A stretch of 64,000 nucleotides of DNA from Merdiplasma sp905207905 (GCA_902475025.1 CABRXX010000006.1:1-64000); one strand, 5' to 3'. Counted from the first letter of the stretch, positions 52,858 through 62,718 are shown. Numbers and translations: made by a program. The notes: generated by a model not told the origin, from the sequence alone.

Positions 52858-54492
52858 ATGGGCGGAGAGCAGACTATAGCGGCAGATCGTTACACAGTGC
52901 TTTTAGTGGATGATGAGGATGAAGTGATCCAGGTCATTATGAAGAAAATAGATTGGAAGAGTTTGGGATTCACGGTGATCGGATACGCTAATAACGGGGT
53001 AAAGGCGTTGGAGATGGTGGAGGAATTTCAGCCGGATGTGGTGATGACAGATATTAAGATGCCCTATATGGATGGTATGGAACTGGCAGGCCGCATCAAG
53101 ATTGAATTTCCTACAACAAAGATTTTATTGTTTACAGGCTTTGATGAATTTGAGTATGCCAAAGAGGCGGTTCATCTGGAGGTGGAGGAGTATATTCTCA
53201 AACCGGTCAATTCAGTGGAACTGACCAAGGTATTTGCCCAGCTAAAGGAGAAGCTGGATCAGGAGATCAGCGAAAAGCGCAATGTGGAGACGCTGCAGAA
53301 TTATTATCTGGAGTCCCTTCCTTTCCTGAGAAGTAATTTTTATATTACGCTTATTGAGGGACGAATTGATGAGAAAGAGCTGGAAAAATATCTTTCAGAT
53401 TACCAGATCTCATTGCCGGGTCCTTTTTACTGCTGTCTTTTAATTCATACCTCGTCCAGCCAGGTTCCCAAAGAGATGACGCCTCTGCTGCTGGCTGCAT
53501 CTGTACAAAAGCAGGTGGAAGAACGGCTGGTGGGGCAGTGGCAGGCCAAAAGTTTTTCCTACCTGGGGAATACGGTTCTGATCGCCCAGGTAAAGCATGA
53601 GGAGGCAGTTTCGGAGCTTACAGATGAGTGTGATCGTTTTTGCCGATATGTGCACCGGATCATTGGTGCAGTGGTGACTGTCGGTATTGGGCAGGTGTGC
53701 AGAACAATTCCGGAATTGGCGGGTTCCTATCGGGGAGCCAGGGAAGCTCTCTACTATAGAAGTATTTATGGAGCCAACCGGGCTATCAATATCAAAGAGA
53801 TCGTTCCCAAAGCTATGAATCAGAGCGTAAGCACAGGAGAAGCAGAGATGGGAAATCTCTTTAAAATGATTCGATTGGGAACTGGGCGGGAGGTGGAGGA
53901 AGCGGTGGAGCGGTACCTGAATGATATGGTCACTCCTATGCAGTCGCTGCCTCAGCATCATATCCATGTGATGGAGATGGTGACGGCATTGTACCGGTTT
54001 TCCGCAAATAATGAGATACAGGAAGAGGAGGATCTGGGAGATATCCGCCAGCTTTATGGCAGGCTTGTGGAGCTGGAGCCGGAGGGGCTGAAAAAGTGGC
54101 TGGTTCGGATCTGCCTGGATTACAGAGAAAAACTGATCCGTTTGCGGAGCAGTTCCACAAAATCTTTTGTTCAGAATGCGAAGGAATATGTGAGGAACAA
54201 TTATGCAGATGAGGAGCTTTCACTGAACCAGATCTGCGATGCTCTGGGAGTATCCAATTCCTATTTTTCTACGATCTTTAAGAAGGAAACGGGAAATTCT
54301 TTTATCGGATATCTTACAGAGTTTCGGATGGAGCAGGCCTCCAGGATGCTGATTGAGACGAATGAAAAGAGCTATATTATAGCCCAGAAGGTGGGATATA
54401 CGGATTCCAATTATTTCAGCTATGTATTTAAGCGGCAGTACGGCGTTTCACCTTCCAAATACAGAACGGAGCATACAAAACGTGAAAAGTAA
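52858..54492 (+). CDS. YesN-type response regulator with AraC DNA-binding domain
   Basis: About 544 residues from the ATG at 52858, which follows GGGGGAAAC. The receiver domain (residues ~12-130) has LLVDDEDEV, the phospho-acceptor Asp in VVMTDIKMPYMDG (~residue 65) and an ILKPVNSVEL lysine. A long linker domain (about 140-420) of the YesN type follows. The C-terminal AraC dual helix-turn-helix begins NYADEELSLNQICDALGVSN and ends GYTDSNYFSYVFKRQYGVSP. It pairs with the histidine kinase overlapping its 3' end and probably activates the upstream mgl operon. Confidence 0.93.
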   Translation: MGGEQTIAADRYTVLLVDDEDEVIQVIMKKIDWKSLGFTVIGYANNGVKALEMVEEFQPDVVMTDIKMPYMDGMELAGRIKIEFPTTKILLFTGFDEFEYAKEAVHLEVEEYILKPVNSVELTKVFAQLKEKLDQEISEKRNVETLQNYYLESLPFLRSNFYITLIEGRIDEKELEKYLSDYQISLPGPFYCCLLIHTSSSQVPKEMTPLLLAASVQKQVEERLVGQWQAKSFSYLGNTVLIAQVKHEEAVSELTDECDRFCRYVHRIIGAVVTVGIGQVCRTIPELAGSYRGAREALYYRSIYGANRAINIKEIVPKAMNQSVSTGEAEMGNLFKMIRLGTGREVEEAVERYLNDMVTPMQSLPQHHIHVMEMVTALYRFSANNEIQEEEDLGDIRQLYGRLVELEPEGLKKWLVRICLDYREKLIRLRSSSTKSFVQNAKEYVRNNYADEELSLNQICDALGVSNSYFSTIFKKETGNSFIGYLTEFRMEQASRMLIETNEKSYIIAQKVGYTDSNYFSYVFKRQYGVSPSKYRTEHTKREK

Positions 54493-56347
54493 GAATTCCG
54501 GGCGTTTTAACAGCTTAAGGCAGCGGGGACTTCAGACCACCATTATGATGGCTTTTTCTATTATTTCTATTTCTATTATTCTGATTTTGGGCATTGTTTT
54601 GTACGTCCGTTTTTCTGTAGTATCTAGAGAGGAAGTCATTCAGAGTACTCAGAAACTTATGGAACAGACGGGAGAGAGTCTGGAGGATTATCTGATTAGT
54701 ATGCGGCAGATTTCAGATGCGGCTTATTACAATGTGATTAAGGAGAGTGATTTTTCCACCCAGAATCAGGAGGTTCGGGCGGGGTTGAACCTTCTGTACG
54801 AGGCCAACAAGGAAAAGCTTCGCAGCATTGCCCTGTATAACAATTACGGCAGTCTGCTGGCGGCAGAGCCTGTGGCCGATCAGAAAGAAGATCCGGATGT
54901 GACTCATCAGGACTGGTATCAGCAGGCAGTGAATGAGATGGAGAATATGCATTTTTCCACCCCACATATCCAGAATCTGTTTAAGGATGTGGCTTTTCGG
55001 TATTACTGGGTGATCTCATTAAGCCGGGTAGTGGAGCTTAACAATGGTGGAGATTCTCAGTTGGGAGTGCTTTTGGTGGACATGGACTACTCCAGCATTT
55101 CCAGATTGATGAAAAAGATTAATACAGCCAACAACGGCCAGTACTATTATCTGTGCGACAGCAATGGGGAGATCATCTATCACCAGCGCCAGGTACAGAT
55201 CAGCGATGGGATTGCCAGTGAAAACAGCAAAGCGGCGGCAGCCTGCAAGGACGGCATCTATGATGAAGTTTTTGAGGGAGAGCATCGGAAGGTGGTGGTG
55301 AACACCATCAGCTACACGGGCTGGAAGCTGGTGGGAGTGATCCCTTATTCTGCATTCACCTCCGGTATGGCAGGGGTGAGGTACTTCATTGTGCTGTTTA
55401 CCATCATTATGATGATGACTCTGGTGGTGATCAACCGCATGGTGTCAGTGCGGATTTCCAGGCCCATACTGCGGCTGAATGATTCGGTTCTGGAATATGA
55501 GGCGGGAGAGAAACCGAAAATTTATATCGGGGGATCCAAGGAGATCCGGCATCTGGGGTATTCTATTCAGAAGTCCTACGAAGAGATTGAAGAACTGATG
55601 AAGCGGATTGTGTGGGAACAGAACGAACGGAGGAAAAGCGAGCTGGATGCTCTGCAGAGTCAGATTAATCCTCATTTCCTCTATAATGCCTTGGATTCCA
55701 TTACCTGGATGATTGAAGCAGAAAGGAATGATGAGGCGGCTTATATGATCACCCAGCTTGCCCGTTTGTTCCGAATCAGTCTTTCCAAGGGGCGTACGAT
55801 TATCAGCGTGAAAGATGAAATTCAGCATGCTCAGAGCTATATGAACATTCAAAAGATTCGATGTAAAAATTCTTTTACTGTGGAGTTTGAGATAGAGCCG
55901 GAGATCCTCTTGGCCTGCACAGTGAAGCTGGTCTTACAGCCTATACTGGAAAACGCTATTAACTATGGAGTCAGCGGTGAAGATGAGGATGGAGAGATCC
56001 GGATCATTGGAAAAGAAAAGGAGGGGAATATTCTCCTTATGGTGAAGGATAACGGAATAGGCATCCCGGAGGATCAGGTGGGGCTGCTGCTTACAGACAA
56101 CGAGCGGGTGCATAAGCACGGATCCGGAGTGGGGCTTGTGAATGTAAATAACCGGCTGCAGCTTCTGTTTGGAGAAGAGTATGGCCTTCGCATTGAGAGC
56201 GAGCCGGACGAGGGAACGACCGTCACTGTCTGTATTCCATTTATCCCCTACACAGAGGAGAACCGAAAACTTCTGGAAAAGGGATACCGTTTCAGCAAAG
56301 AGGAGATCATAAGCAGAAAACGCAGGGAAAATAGGGATGAAAAATAG
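54482..56347 (+). CDS. LytS/YesM-type sensor histidine kinase
   Basis: About 621 residues. The GTG at 54482 overlaps the response regulator by 11 nt and has GGAG upstream. One membrane helix (IISISIILILGIVLYV, ~residues 23-40), then an extracytoplasmic sensing domain (about 45-290), a second helix (YFIVLFTIIMMMTLVVINRM) and a HAMP-like segment. The His_kinase phospho-acceptor is in INPHFLYNALDSITWM (~residue 397). The ATPase domain has NAINYGVSGE, DNGIGIPEDQ and GSGVGLVNVNNRLQLLFG. The sensing domain is likely read out together with the two binding-protein-like neighbours. Confidence 0.92.
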   Translation: MKSKNSGRFNSLRQRGLQTTIMMAFSIISISIILILGIVLYVRFSVVSREEVIQSTQKLMEQTGESLEDYLISMRQISDAAYYNVIKESDFSTQNQEVRAGLNLLYEANKEKLRSIALYNNYGSLLAAEPVADQKEDPDVTHQDWYQQAVNEMENMHFSTPHIQNLFKDVAFRYYWVISLSRVVELNNGGDSQLGVLLVDMDYSSISRLMKKINTANNGQYYYLCDSNGEIIYHQRQVQISDGIASENSKAAAACKDGIYDEVFEGEHRKVVVNTISYTGWKLVGVIPYSAFTSGMAGVRYFIVLFTIIMMMTLVVINRMVSVRISRPILRLNDSVLEYEAGEKPKIYIGGSKEIRHLGYSIQKSYEEIEELMKRIVWEQNERRKSELDALQSQINPHFLYNALDSITWMIEAERNDEAAYMITQLARLFRISLSKGRTIISVKDEIQHAQSYMNIQKIRCKNSFTVEFEIEPEILLACTVKLVLQPILENAINYGVSGEDEDGEIRIIGKEKEGNILLMVKDNGIGIPEDQVGLLLTDNERVHKHGSGVGLVNVNNRLQLLFGEEYGLRIESEPDEGTTVTVCIPFIPYTEENRKLLEKGYRFSKEEIISRKRRENRDEK

Positions 56348-57308
56348 TAGGAAAATGTTTATTCTCATAGAGGGACTGTTGGCAGCGCTTCTGGTGACGG
56401 TCTTTTTGGCCATGGTGCGGGAGAGGAAGCCGCCGGAACAGAAGAAGATTTCTGTTATTGTCAGTGCTTCCGATGACAGCCAGTGGGCTGCATTTCAATA
56501 TGGCCTTCGGATGGCGGCCCAGGATTTTGGGATTGATTTGACGGTGGTGAAAACGCAGGGAGATCTGTGGCTGGAGGAAGAGCAAAGGCTGATAAAACGA
56601 GAGATGGAAAAAGGCGCGGATGCGGTGATCGTCCAACCTGCGCCTTATCCGGGGACGGCAAAGATGCTGGAGAAGATGGCGCGTCAGATTCCCATTATGC
56701 TGGTGGAGGATAATGGAGCCGCTGAGGGAGAGGAGACCTTCCTTCCCTACACAGCGCCGGATAATTATGGCATGGGGAAAGCACTGGCTTTTGAGCTGCT
56801 TTTGGATTACAGCGGAACCATACAGGGAAAAACGATAGGGATTGTTTTAGAAACAGCGGGTTCTGGAGCAGCGAAGAAGCGTCTGCAGGGATTTCTGGAT
56901 GCTGTTGAGGGGAAGGGAGGAAAGGTTCTTTGGAGTCTTCCGAAAGACCAGAAGATGGAAAGTTATATTCTGAAAGAACAGCCCGGCGTGGATTTTGTCA
57001 TCGCCCTGGATGATAAAAGCGTGGTGCAGGCAGGAGCGGCCTCAGAGGCCAATGATCTTCATGGAGCTTTGGTTTACGGCATCGGAAATTCTACGGAGGC
57101 TGTTTACTATCTGGATTCGGATGCGGTTCAGTGTCTGGTTGTGCCGGATGAATTTAATGTGGGCTATCAGAGTCTGGCAGAGGCGGCGGACAGCAGCGGC
57201 AGTTTTTATGACAGGATGGAGAGTCAGACGGTTTCTCATACAGTACTGCGCAGAGAAGAGCTGTTTTTTAAGGAAAATCAGGAGATTCTGTTTACTATGA
57301 ACCAGTGA
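56337..57308 (+). CDS. Membrane-anchored substrate-binding-protein-like sensor
   Basis: A 323-residue protein whose start overlaps the histidine kinase gene by 11 nt. An uncleaved-looking N-terminal helix (FILIEGLLAALLVTVFLAMV) anchors a type I periplasmic-binding fold outside the cell, beginning ISVIVSASDDSQWAAFQYGL and including DAVIVQPAPYPGTAKML. The sequence lacks the C-terminal hinge signatures of transport binding proteins, and there is no transporter gene after it. Overlap with the kinase suggests it presents a sugar to the kinase sensor domain, as XylFII does for LytS in clostridial xylose sensing. Confidence 0.8.
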   Translation: MKNSRKMFILIEGLLAALLVTVFLAMVRERKPPEQKKISVIVSASDDSQWAAFQYGLRMAAQDFGIDLTVVKTQGDLWLEEEQRLIKREMEKGADAVIVQPAPYPGTAKMLEKMARQIPIMLVEDNGAAEGEETFLPYTAPDNYGMGKALAFELLLDYSGTIQGKTIGIVLETAGSGAAKKRLQGFLDAVEGKGGKVLWSLPKDQKMESYILKEQPGVDFVIALDDKSVVQAGAASEANDLHGALVYGIGNSTEAVYYLDSDAVQCLVVPDEFNVGYQSLAEAADSSGSFYDRMESQTVSHTVLRREELFFKENQEILFTMNQ

Positions 57309-57414
57309 ACCAGAACAGGGCGGACGTGTTTTGGTATGGAACTATTTGTATTATGGAACTTTTATACCAGGAAACTTTATAACCGGAGGAGTTTGGACCG
57401 GAAGGTGAACAGAT

Positions 57415-58455
57415 ATGAAGAAAAAGGGATTATGTGGGGTAGCTGTCTGCATGGCGGCAGTCTCTCTTTGGGGCTGTGGAAAGCAGCAGCCGGAGAAAAT
57501 TGAAAAAGGCAGGATCGGAGTAGCCTGTTACAATGAGAGAGATACCTTTATTAACGCTCTGGTGGAGAGCTTTAAAGAGCAGATGAGTCAGTATGAGAAA
57601 CAGGGATTTAAGGCGGAAGTGACGGTGACGGACGCGGGGGGGATGCAGAGAAGTCAGGATGATCAGGTGAAGGAGATGATTACCGCCGGCTGCGATGTGC
57701 TGTGCGTGAACCTGGTGGATCGGACAGACCCTTCTGAGATCATTGATCTGGCCAGGGAGAAAGACGTTCCCATTATTTTTTTCAACCGGGAGCCAGTGGC
57801 AGAGGATATGCTTCAGTGGAATGGTTTGTACTATGTGGGGGCCTATGCGGAGCAGTCAGGAATCATGCAGGGAGAACTGGCGGCGGAGGCTATTGAGAAA
57901 AATGATAAGATTGATAAAAATAAGGATGGAAAGATTCAGTACGCAGTGCTGGAGGGCGAGCCGGGGCATCAGGATGCGATCATCCGCACAGAGAATGCAG
58001 TCGATACTATGAAGAAAAAGGGAATCAAAATGGAAAAGATCAGCTATGGAATTGCCAACTGGAGCCGGGCCCAGGCTCAGAATCGGATGCTTCAGATGAT
58101 CAGCCAGTATCCAAACAAAATTGAGTTGGTGCTGGCAAATAATGACGATATGATTTTGGGGGCGTTGGATGCCTATGAGAAGCTGAATCTTACGGAGACT
58201 TCGGTGCCGGTATTTTTTGGCATAGACGGAACGGATCAGGGCCTGGAAGCGCTGAGAGAGGGGAAGATAGCAGGCACGGTGTATAACGACAAGGAGGGCC
58301 AGGCGAAAGCCATGGCGCAGCTGGCGGTGGCGCTGATTACGGGGGAAGGGCTGGATGAGATCTCCTTTGAAAATGAAAAATATATTTATCTGCCCTATAC
58401 CAAGGTGACTTCGGAGAATGTGAAGGATTTTATAGGAAAGTCTGAGAAAAATTAA
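57415..58455 (+). CDS. Galactose-binding-protein-like lipoprotein
   Basis: A 346-residue lipoprotein: signal peptide and lipobox MKKKGLCGVAVCMAAVSLWG followed by Cys. The mature part is an MglB-type binding protein with the calcium loop DKNKDGKIQYAVLEGEPGH, NLVDRTDPSEIIDLA and FFGIDGTDQGLEALREGKIAGT. It is ~65 residues shorter than the mglB product upstream and much closer in length to E. coli MglB. It is the last gene of the regulator/kinase/sensor operon, so it may deliver galactose or glucose to the kinase, to the mgl importer, or both. Confidence 0.88.
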   Translation: MKKKGLCGVAVCMAAVSLWGCGKQQPEKIEKGRIGVACYNERDTFINALVESFKEQMSQYEKQGFKAEVTVTDAGGMQRSQDDQVKEMITAGCDVLCVNLVDRTDPSEIIDLAREKDVPIIFFNREPVAEDMLQWNGLYYVGAYAEQSGIMQGELAAEAIEKNDKIDKNKDGKIQYAVLEGEPGHQDAIIRTENAVDTMKKKGIKMEKISYGIANWSRAQAQNRMLQMISQYPNKIELVLANNDDMILGALDAYEKLNLTETSVPVFFGIDGTDQGLEALREGKIAGTVYNDKEGQAKAMAQLAVALITGEGLDEISFENEKYIYLPYTKVTSENVKDFIGKSEKN

Positions 58456-58545
58456 GAGGGTGAGAAGAGCAGGCGGGCTGCGGCAGGGAGAGAAAGAGGC
58501 CGCAGTCCTTTTGCTTATGAAGTCCATACAAGAGAGGATTAATTT

Positions 58546-60684
58546 ATGAATCTGTACAGTCAGAAAGATATGCTGGATTATGATGTGGAGACGCCGCTGC
58601 GGACGATCTGCGGATTTAAAGTGCGCCCAGGTATGTTTGATATCAACGGAGCCATGGCGCTGAGAAATGGGGTGAATTTTACCATTCACACCCATTATGG
58701 GACTGCCTGTGAGCTGCTTTTATTTCACCGACAGCAGGAGGATCCCTTTGCAGTGCTTCCCTTTCCGGAGGACTATAAGATTGGGGATGTGTATTCCATG
58801 ATTGTATTTGATCTGGATATTGAGGAGATCGAGTATGCCTACCGGGTGGATGGTCCCTATAGGCCGGAGGAGGGCCTTTTGTTTGACCGGAAGAATGTGC
58901 TCTTAGATCCCTATGCCAGGGCGGTGGCAGGACAGAAGATCTGGGGTAAGACAAGGCAGGGGGCGTACCATGCCCGGGTGGTGAAAGATTCTTTTGACTG
59001 GGGGGATATGCCCCAGTCAAAGCAGGAGTTAAGCGATCTGATCATTTATGAGCTGCATGTTCGGGGATTTACCAAACATCCCTCCTCAGGCGTAAAATGG
59101 GGAGGTACCTTTGCAGGGTTAAAGGAAAAGATCCCTTATTTAAAGGATCTTGGCATTAATGCAGTGGAGCTGATGCCTATCTTTGAGTTTGATGAAAACC
59201 GCAATGCCAGAGAGGTGGATGGGAAGCGTCTTCTGGATTACTGGGGATACAATACGGTCAATTTCTTTTCTCCCAACACCAGCTACAGCGCCTCTGTGGA
59301 ATTTAACCGGGAGGGCATGGAGCTGAAAGATCTGATCAAGGCTCTTCATGACAATGGGATTGAGGTGATTCTGGATGTAGTGTTTAATCACACTGCGGAG
59401 GGGAATGAACAGGGAGCCACCTTCTGTTTTAAGGGATTGGACAATAAAATCTACTATATGCTCACCCCGGACGGCAATTATTACAATTTTAGCGGCTGTG
59501 GCAATACCTTAAACTGCAATCATCCAGTGGTGCGCCAGCTGATACTGGAGTGTCTGCGGTACTGGACGGTGTGCTACCGGGTGGACGGTTTCCGTTTCGA
59601 CCTGGCCAGCATTCTGGGAAGGAATGAGGACGGAACGCCCATGAATATGCCGCCGCTGCTTCACAGTCTGGCTTTTGATCCCATCCTGAGCCGGACGAAG
59701 CTTATCGCAGAGGCCTGGGATGCGGGAGGTATGTACCAGGTGGGCAGCTTCCCGGCACATAAACGGTGGGCAGAGTGGAATGGCAGATACCGGGACGCAG
59801 TGAGAGGCTTTTTAAAGGGAGATAACTGGGAGGCCTGGCAGGCGGCCTGGAGCATCTGCGGATCCGGAGATCTCTACGGGGGAGGCCATTTTGGTCAGGA
59901 ACAAAACAGCCGGTATGCAGGGTACAATTCCTGCGTGAATTTCCTCACCTGTCATGACGGTTTTACCCTTCATGATCTTTATTCCTATAATGAAAAGCAC
60001 AATCTGGAAAATGGCTGGGATAATACAGACGGAGCTAATGACAACCGCAGTTGGAACTGCGGAGCTGAGGGAGAGACCAATGATCAGGAGGTGCTGAGGC
60101 TTCGGTTCCGGATGATTCGCAATGCCTGCGCGGTATTGATGTGCAGCCGGGGGACCCCTATGTTTTTGGCCGGAGATGAATTTGGAAATACTCAGTACGG
60201 CAACAACAACAGTTACTGCCAGGATAATGAGATCTCCTGGCTGGACTGGAGTTTGCTGGAGAAAAACAGGGAGCTGTATGAATTTTTCCGATTTATGATT
60301 GCATTCCGAAAAAAGCATCCGGTAATCCAGAAAAAACTGCCTTCTGCTGTCTGTGGAATGGAGCCTATGCATACCCATGGGGTACAGGCGGAGGAGACGA
60401 ACCTGCCGAAGGATACCAGAACTTTTTCCGTAAGCTTTGCAGGCTATGACAGAGTAAAGGGAAAGGACGATCTGGTATATCTCTCCATCAATACTTACTG
60501 GGAGGATGTTACCATCACTTTGCCAAAGCTCAAACGGGGCGTCTGGTATCTTACCGTGAACACCAACGGGGATGAGGCGGAAAGGTACTTTTACCAGCCA
60601 GGGCAGGAGCGCAGAATTGAGGGAAGTTTTGTGATGCGCCCCAGATCTGTGTGTGTCTTTGTAGGAAAAACGTATGGAAGGTAA
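58546..60684 (+). CDS. Glycogen debranching enzyme (GlgX/isoamylase type, GH13)
   Basis: A 712-residue enzyme hydrolysing alpha-1,6 branch links in glycogen or related glucans. An N-terminal CBM48-like domain (residues ~20-150) precedes the GH13 barrel. GH13 motifs: VILDVVFNHTAEGNE (region I, ~273), GFRFDLASILG (nucleophile Asp, ~351), IAEAWDAGGMYQVG (acid Glu, ~388) and FLTCHDGFTLHDLYSY (~470). There is no signal peptide, so it is intracellular. It follows the sugar-sensor operon by 90 nt. Confidence 0.9.
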   Translation: MNLYSQKDMLDYDVETPLRTICGFKVRPGMFDINGAMALRNGVNFTIHTHYGTACELLLFHRQQEDPFAVLPFPEDYKIGDVYSMIVFDLDIEEIEYAYRVDGPYRPEEGLLFDRKNVLLDPYARAVAGQKIWGKTRQGAYHARVVKDSFDWGDMPQSKQELSDLIIYELHVRGFTKHPSSGVKWGGTFAGLKEKIPYLKDLGINAVELMPIFEFDENRNAREVDGKRLLDYWGYNTVNFFSPNTSYSASVEFNREGMELKDLIKALHDNGIEVILDVVFNHTAEGNEQGATFCFKGLDNKIYYMLTPDGNYYNFSGCGNTLNCNHPVVRQLILECLRYWTVCYRVDGFRFDLASILGRNEDGTPMNMPPLLHSLAFDPILSRTKLIAEAWDAGGMYQVGSFPAHKRWAEWNGRYRDAVRGFLKGDNWEAWQAAWSICGSGDLYGGGHFGQEQNSRYAGYNSCVNFLTCHDGFTLHDLYSYNEKHNLENGWDNTDGANDNRSWNCGAEGETNDQEVLRLRFRMIRNACAVLMCSRGTPMFLAGDEFGNTQYGNNNSYCQDNEISWLDWSLLEKNRELYEFFRFMIAFRKKHPVIQKKLPSAVCGMEPMHTHGVQAEETNLPKDTRTFSVSFAGYDRVKGKDDLVYLSINTYWEDVTITLPKLKRGVWYLTVNTNGDEAERYFYQPGQERRIEGSFVMRPRSVCVFVGKTYGR

Positions 60685-60769
60685 TTTACCAGTGATGACA
60701 AAAATTAAAATCTGATAAATTTTGTGTGAAATTTAGCTAAAATTTTCTCTTCCCTTTTTTACGGAAACG

Positions 60770-60778
60770 TGCTACAAT
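60770..60778 (+). promoter_or_regulatory. Extended -10 promoter of the lysine riboswitch transcript
   Basis: TGCTACAAT matches the TGnTATAAT extended -10 and lies 48 nt before the riboswitch; no good -35 is present. Confidence 0.45.
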
Positions 60779-60826
60779 AACAAAGATAACTAAAATTCGC
60801 AGACGAAACAGAATAGAAAAGGACAT

Positions 60827-60983
60827 GATAGAGGCGCGGGCTTCATCAGTACCGGAAATATCAGGCTGGACCGCCGTTTCCGGGAAAGGGGAGACTGCCG
60901 AAGGATGTTCTGCCGGTCCGGGCAGGATGTTCTGGGATACCGCAGAAGATGCGGTGTACTGTCACGAAATGTGGAGCGCTATC
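60827..60983 (+). ncRNA. Lysine riboswitch (L box)
   Basis: The conserved pieces occur in the expected order: GATAGAGGCGC opening strand at 60827, TTCATCAGTA, GGGAAAGGGGAG, TGCCGAAGGATG, and the closing AGCGCTATC (60975-60983), which pairs with the opening GATAGAGG. This is the lysine-sensing leader RNA known in Firmicutes and Gammaproteobacteria. It is followed by a terminator before an NhaC-type transporter gene. Confidence 0.93.
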
Positions 60984-61023
60984 TGTGTTGGAACGTAAGA
61001 GAAGTTTAAATGAGAAGCCGTTG

Positions 61024-61070
61024 CACCGCAAATGCGTCTCCCTAAGGGAGCTGTCGTTTGCGGTGTTTTT
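61024..61070 (+). terminator. Riboswitch expression-platform terminator
   Basis: CACCGCAAA (61024-61032) pairs with TTTGCGGTG (61057-61065), with an inner CTCCCT/AGGGAG hairpin, then TTTTT. It ends 16 nt before the transporter ATG, so lysine binding should terminate transcription early. Confidence 0.88.
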
Positions 61071-61086
61071 GAGAGGAGAGAACGAT

Positions 61087-62718
61087 ATGCGTAGCGGACG
61101 AAAGAAACTGGGCTGGCTGGGGGCAGCGGTGCTGCTGCTTGTGCTGGCTCTTGGCATGACGGCTTTTGGAGCAGAGGAGGGGACTGAATATGTAGCTCCT
61201 GTTTTTGGAACCTTTTGGTCTTTAATTCCACCGGTGGTGGCCATCGGTCTGGCTTTGATTACCAAGGAGGTGTACAGTTCCCTGTTTTTGGGAATCCTGG
61301 TAGGCTCTGTTCTGTATTCTGGAATGAATTTTGAGCGAACCGTGACCCACATCTTCCAGGATGGGTTCATCGCAGTGCTGTCAGATAACTACAATGTGGG
61401 GATCCTGATTTTCCTGGTGATTTTGGGAGTTATGGTCTGCCTGATGAATCGGGCCGGCGGTTCTGCCGCTTTCGGACGGTTTGCCGCAAAGCGGATTAAG
61501 AGCCGTGTGGGCGCCCAGTTGGCCACTATTTTACTGGGAGTGCTTATCTTTATTGATGACTATTTTAACTGCCTTACTGTGGGAAGCGTGATGCGTCCGG
61601 TCACTGACCGATTCAAAGTGTCCAGAGCCAAGCTGGCGTATCTGATTGATGCCACAGCGGCGCCGGTTTGTATCATTGCCCCCATTTCCTCCTGGGCCGC
61701 AGCAGTTACCGGATTTGTGGAGGGGGAGGACGGATTTTCTCTTTTTATTCGGGCGATCCCGTATAACTTTTATGCGATCCTTACCATTGTAATGATGGTT
61801 TCCATGGTAGTAATGAAGATGGAGTTTGGCTCCATGGCAAAACATGAGAAGAATGCACTGAAGGGAGACCTTTATACGACGCCCGGCCGTCCCTACGAAA
61901 ATACCCAGGAGGAGAATATATCTGCAAAAGGTACTGTTTTGGATCTTCTGATTCCGATTCTTTCCCTGGTGGTGTGCTGTATTCTGGGAATGCTCTATAC
62001 CGGCGGATTTTTTGCCGGTACGGATTTTGTCACAGCTTTCTCCAAGAGTGATGCTTCTCTGGGGTTGACATTGGGAAGCTTTTTCGGCCTGGTTATCACC
62101 ATTGTGCTGTATCAGATCCGCCGGGTGCTAAGCTTCAAAGACTGCATGGGCTGCCTTCCGGAAGGATTCAAGGCAATGGTTCCGGCTATTCTGATTCTTA
62201 CCTTTGCCTGGACTTTAAAGGCAATGACGGACGGACTGGGAGCCAGTGAATTTGTGGAAACTTTGGTAAAAGGCGGGGCAGAAGGTCTGATGAATTTCCT
62301 GCCTGCGATTGTATTTTTGGTGGGCTGTCTTATGGCCTTTGCCACAGGAACCTCCTGGGGAACCTTTGGAATTCTCATTCCTATTGTAACAGATGCGTTT
62401 GCGGCTACGGATCCTCAGCTGATGATCATTGCGATCTCTGCCTGCATGGCAGGAGCGGTGTGCGGAGACCACTGTTCACCCATTTCCGATACCACCATTA
62501 TGTCCTCAGCGGGAGCCCAGTGTGAGCATGTGAATCATGTGAGCACTCAGATACCGTATGCAGTATTGGCGGCGGCAGTATCCTTTGTCTCTTACCTGAT
62601 TGCAGGGTTCGTAAAGACGGCATGGATCGCACTTCCAGCAGCAGTGCTGTTGATGATTCTTACGTTGGTGGTACTGAGAGCAACCGGACTGGCAGTGTCC
62701 ACCAGTGCGGAAAAATAG
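61087..62718 (+). CDS. lysW: NhaC-family transporter, lysine-riboswitch controlled (LysW-like)
   Basis: About 543 residues from the ATG at 61087, behind GAGAGGAGAG; the longer in-frame start at 60949 lies in the riboswitch. A first hydrophobic segment ending MTAFGAEEG resembles a signal sequence. NhaC family marks include NVGILIFLVILGVMVCLMNR, FIDDYFNCLTVGSVMRPV and GDHCSPISDTTIMSSAGAQC. Named for Na+/H+ antiport, this family also contains LysW, proposed to import lysine because of lysine riboswitches upstream in Firmicutes. The riboswitch here supports that reading, without biochemical proof. Confidence 0.88.
   Translation: MRSGRKKLGWLGAAVLLLVLALGMTAFGAEEGTEYVAPVFGTFWSLIPPVVAIGLALITKEVYSSLFLGILVGSVLYSGMNFERTVTHIFQDGFIAVLSDNYNVGILIFLVILGVMVCLMNRAGGSAAFGRFAAKRIKSRVGAQLATILLGVLIFIDDYFNCLTVGSVMRPVTDRFKVSRAKLAYLIDATAAPVCIIAPISSWAAAVTGFVEGEDGFSLFIRAIPYNFYAILTIVMMVSMVVMKMEFGSMAKHEKNALKGDLYTTPGRPYENTQEENISAKGTVLDLLIPILSLVVCCILGMLYTGGFFAGTDFVTAFSKSDASLGLTLGSFFGLVITIVLYQIRRVLSFKDCMGCLPEGFKAMVPAILILTFAWTLKAMTDGLGASEFVETLVKGGAEGLMNFLPAIVFLVGCLMAFATGTSWGTFGILIPIVTDAFAATDPQLMIIAISACMAGAVCGDHCSPISDTTIMSSAGAQCEHVNHVSTQIPYAVLAAAVSFVSYLIAGFVKTAWIALPAAVLLMILTLVVLRATGLAVSTSAEK

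Noticed and set aside
60949..61086. N-terminal extension of the NhaC-family protein
   Set aside because: The extension would be encoded by the lysine riboswitch and terminator; the ATG at 61087 has the ribosome binding site.
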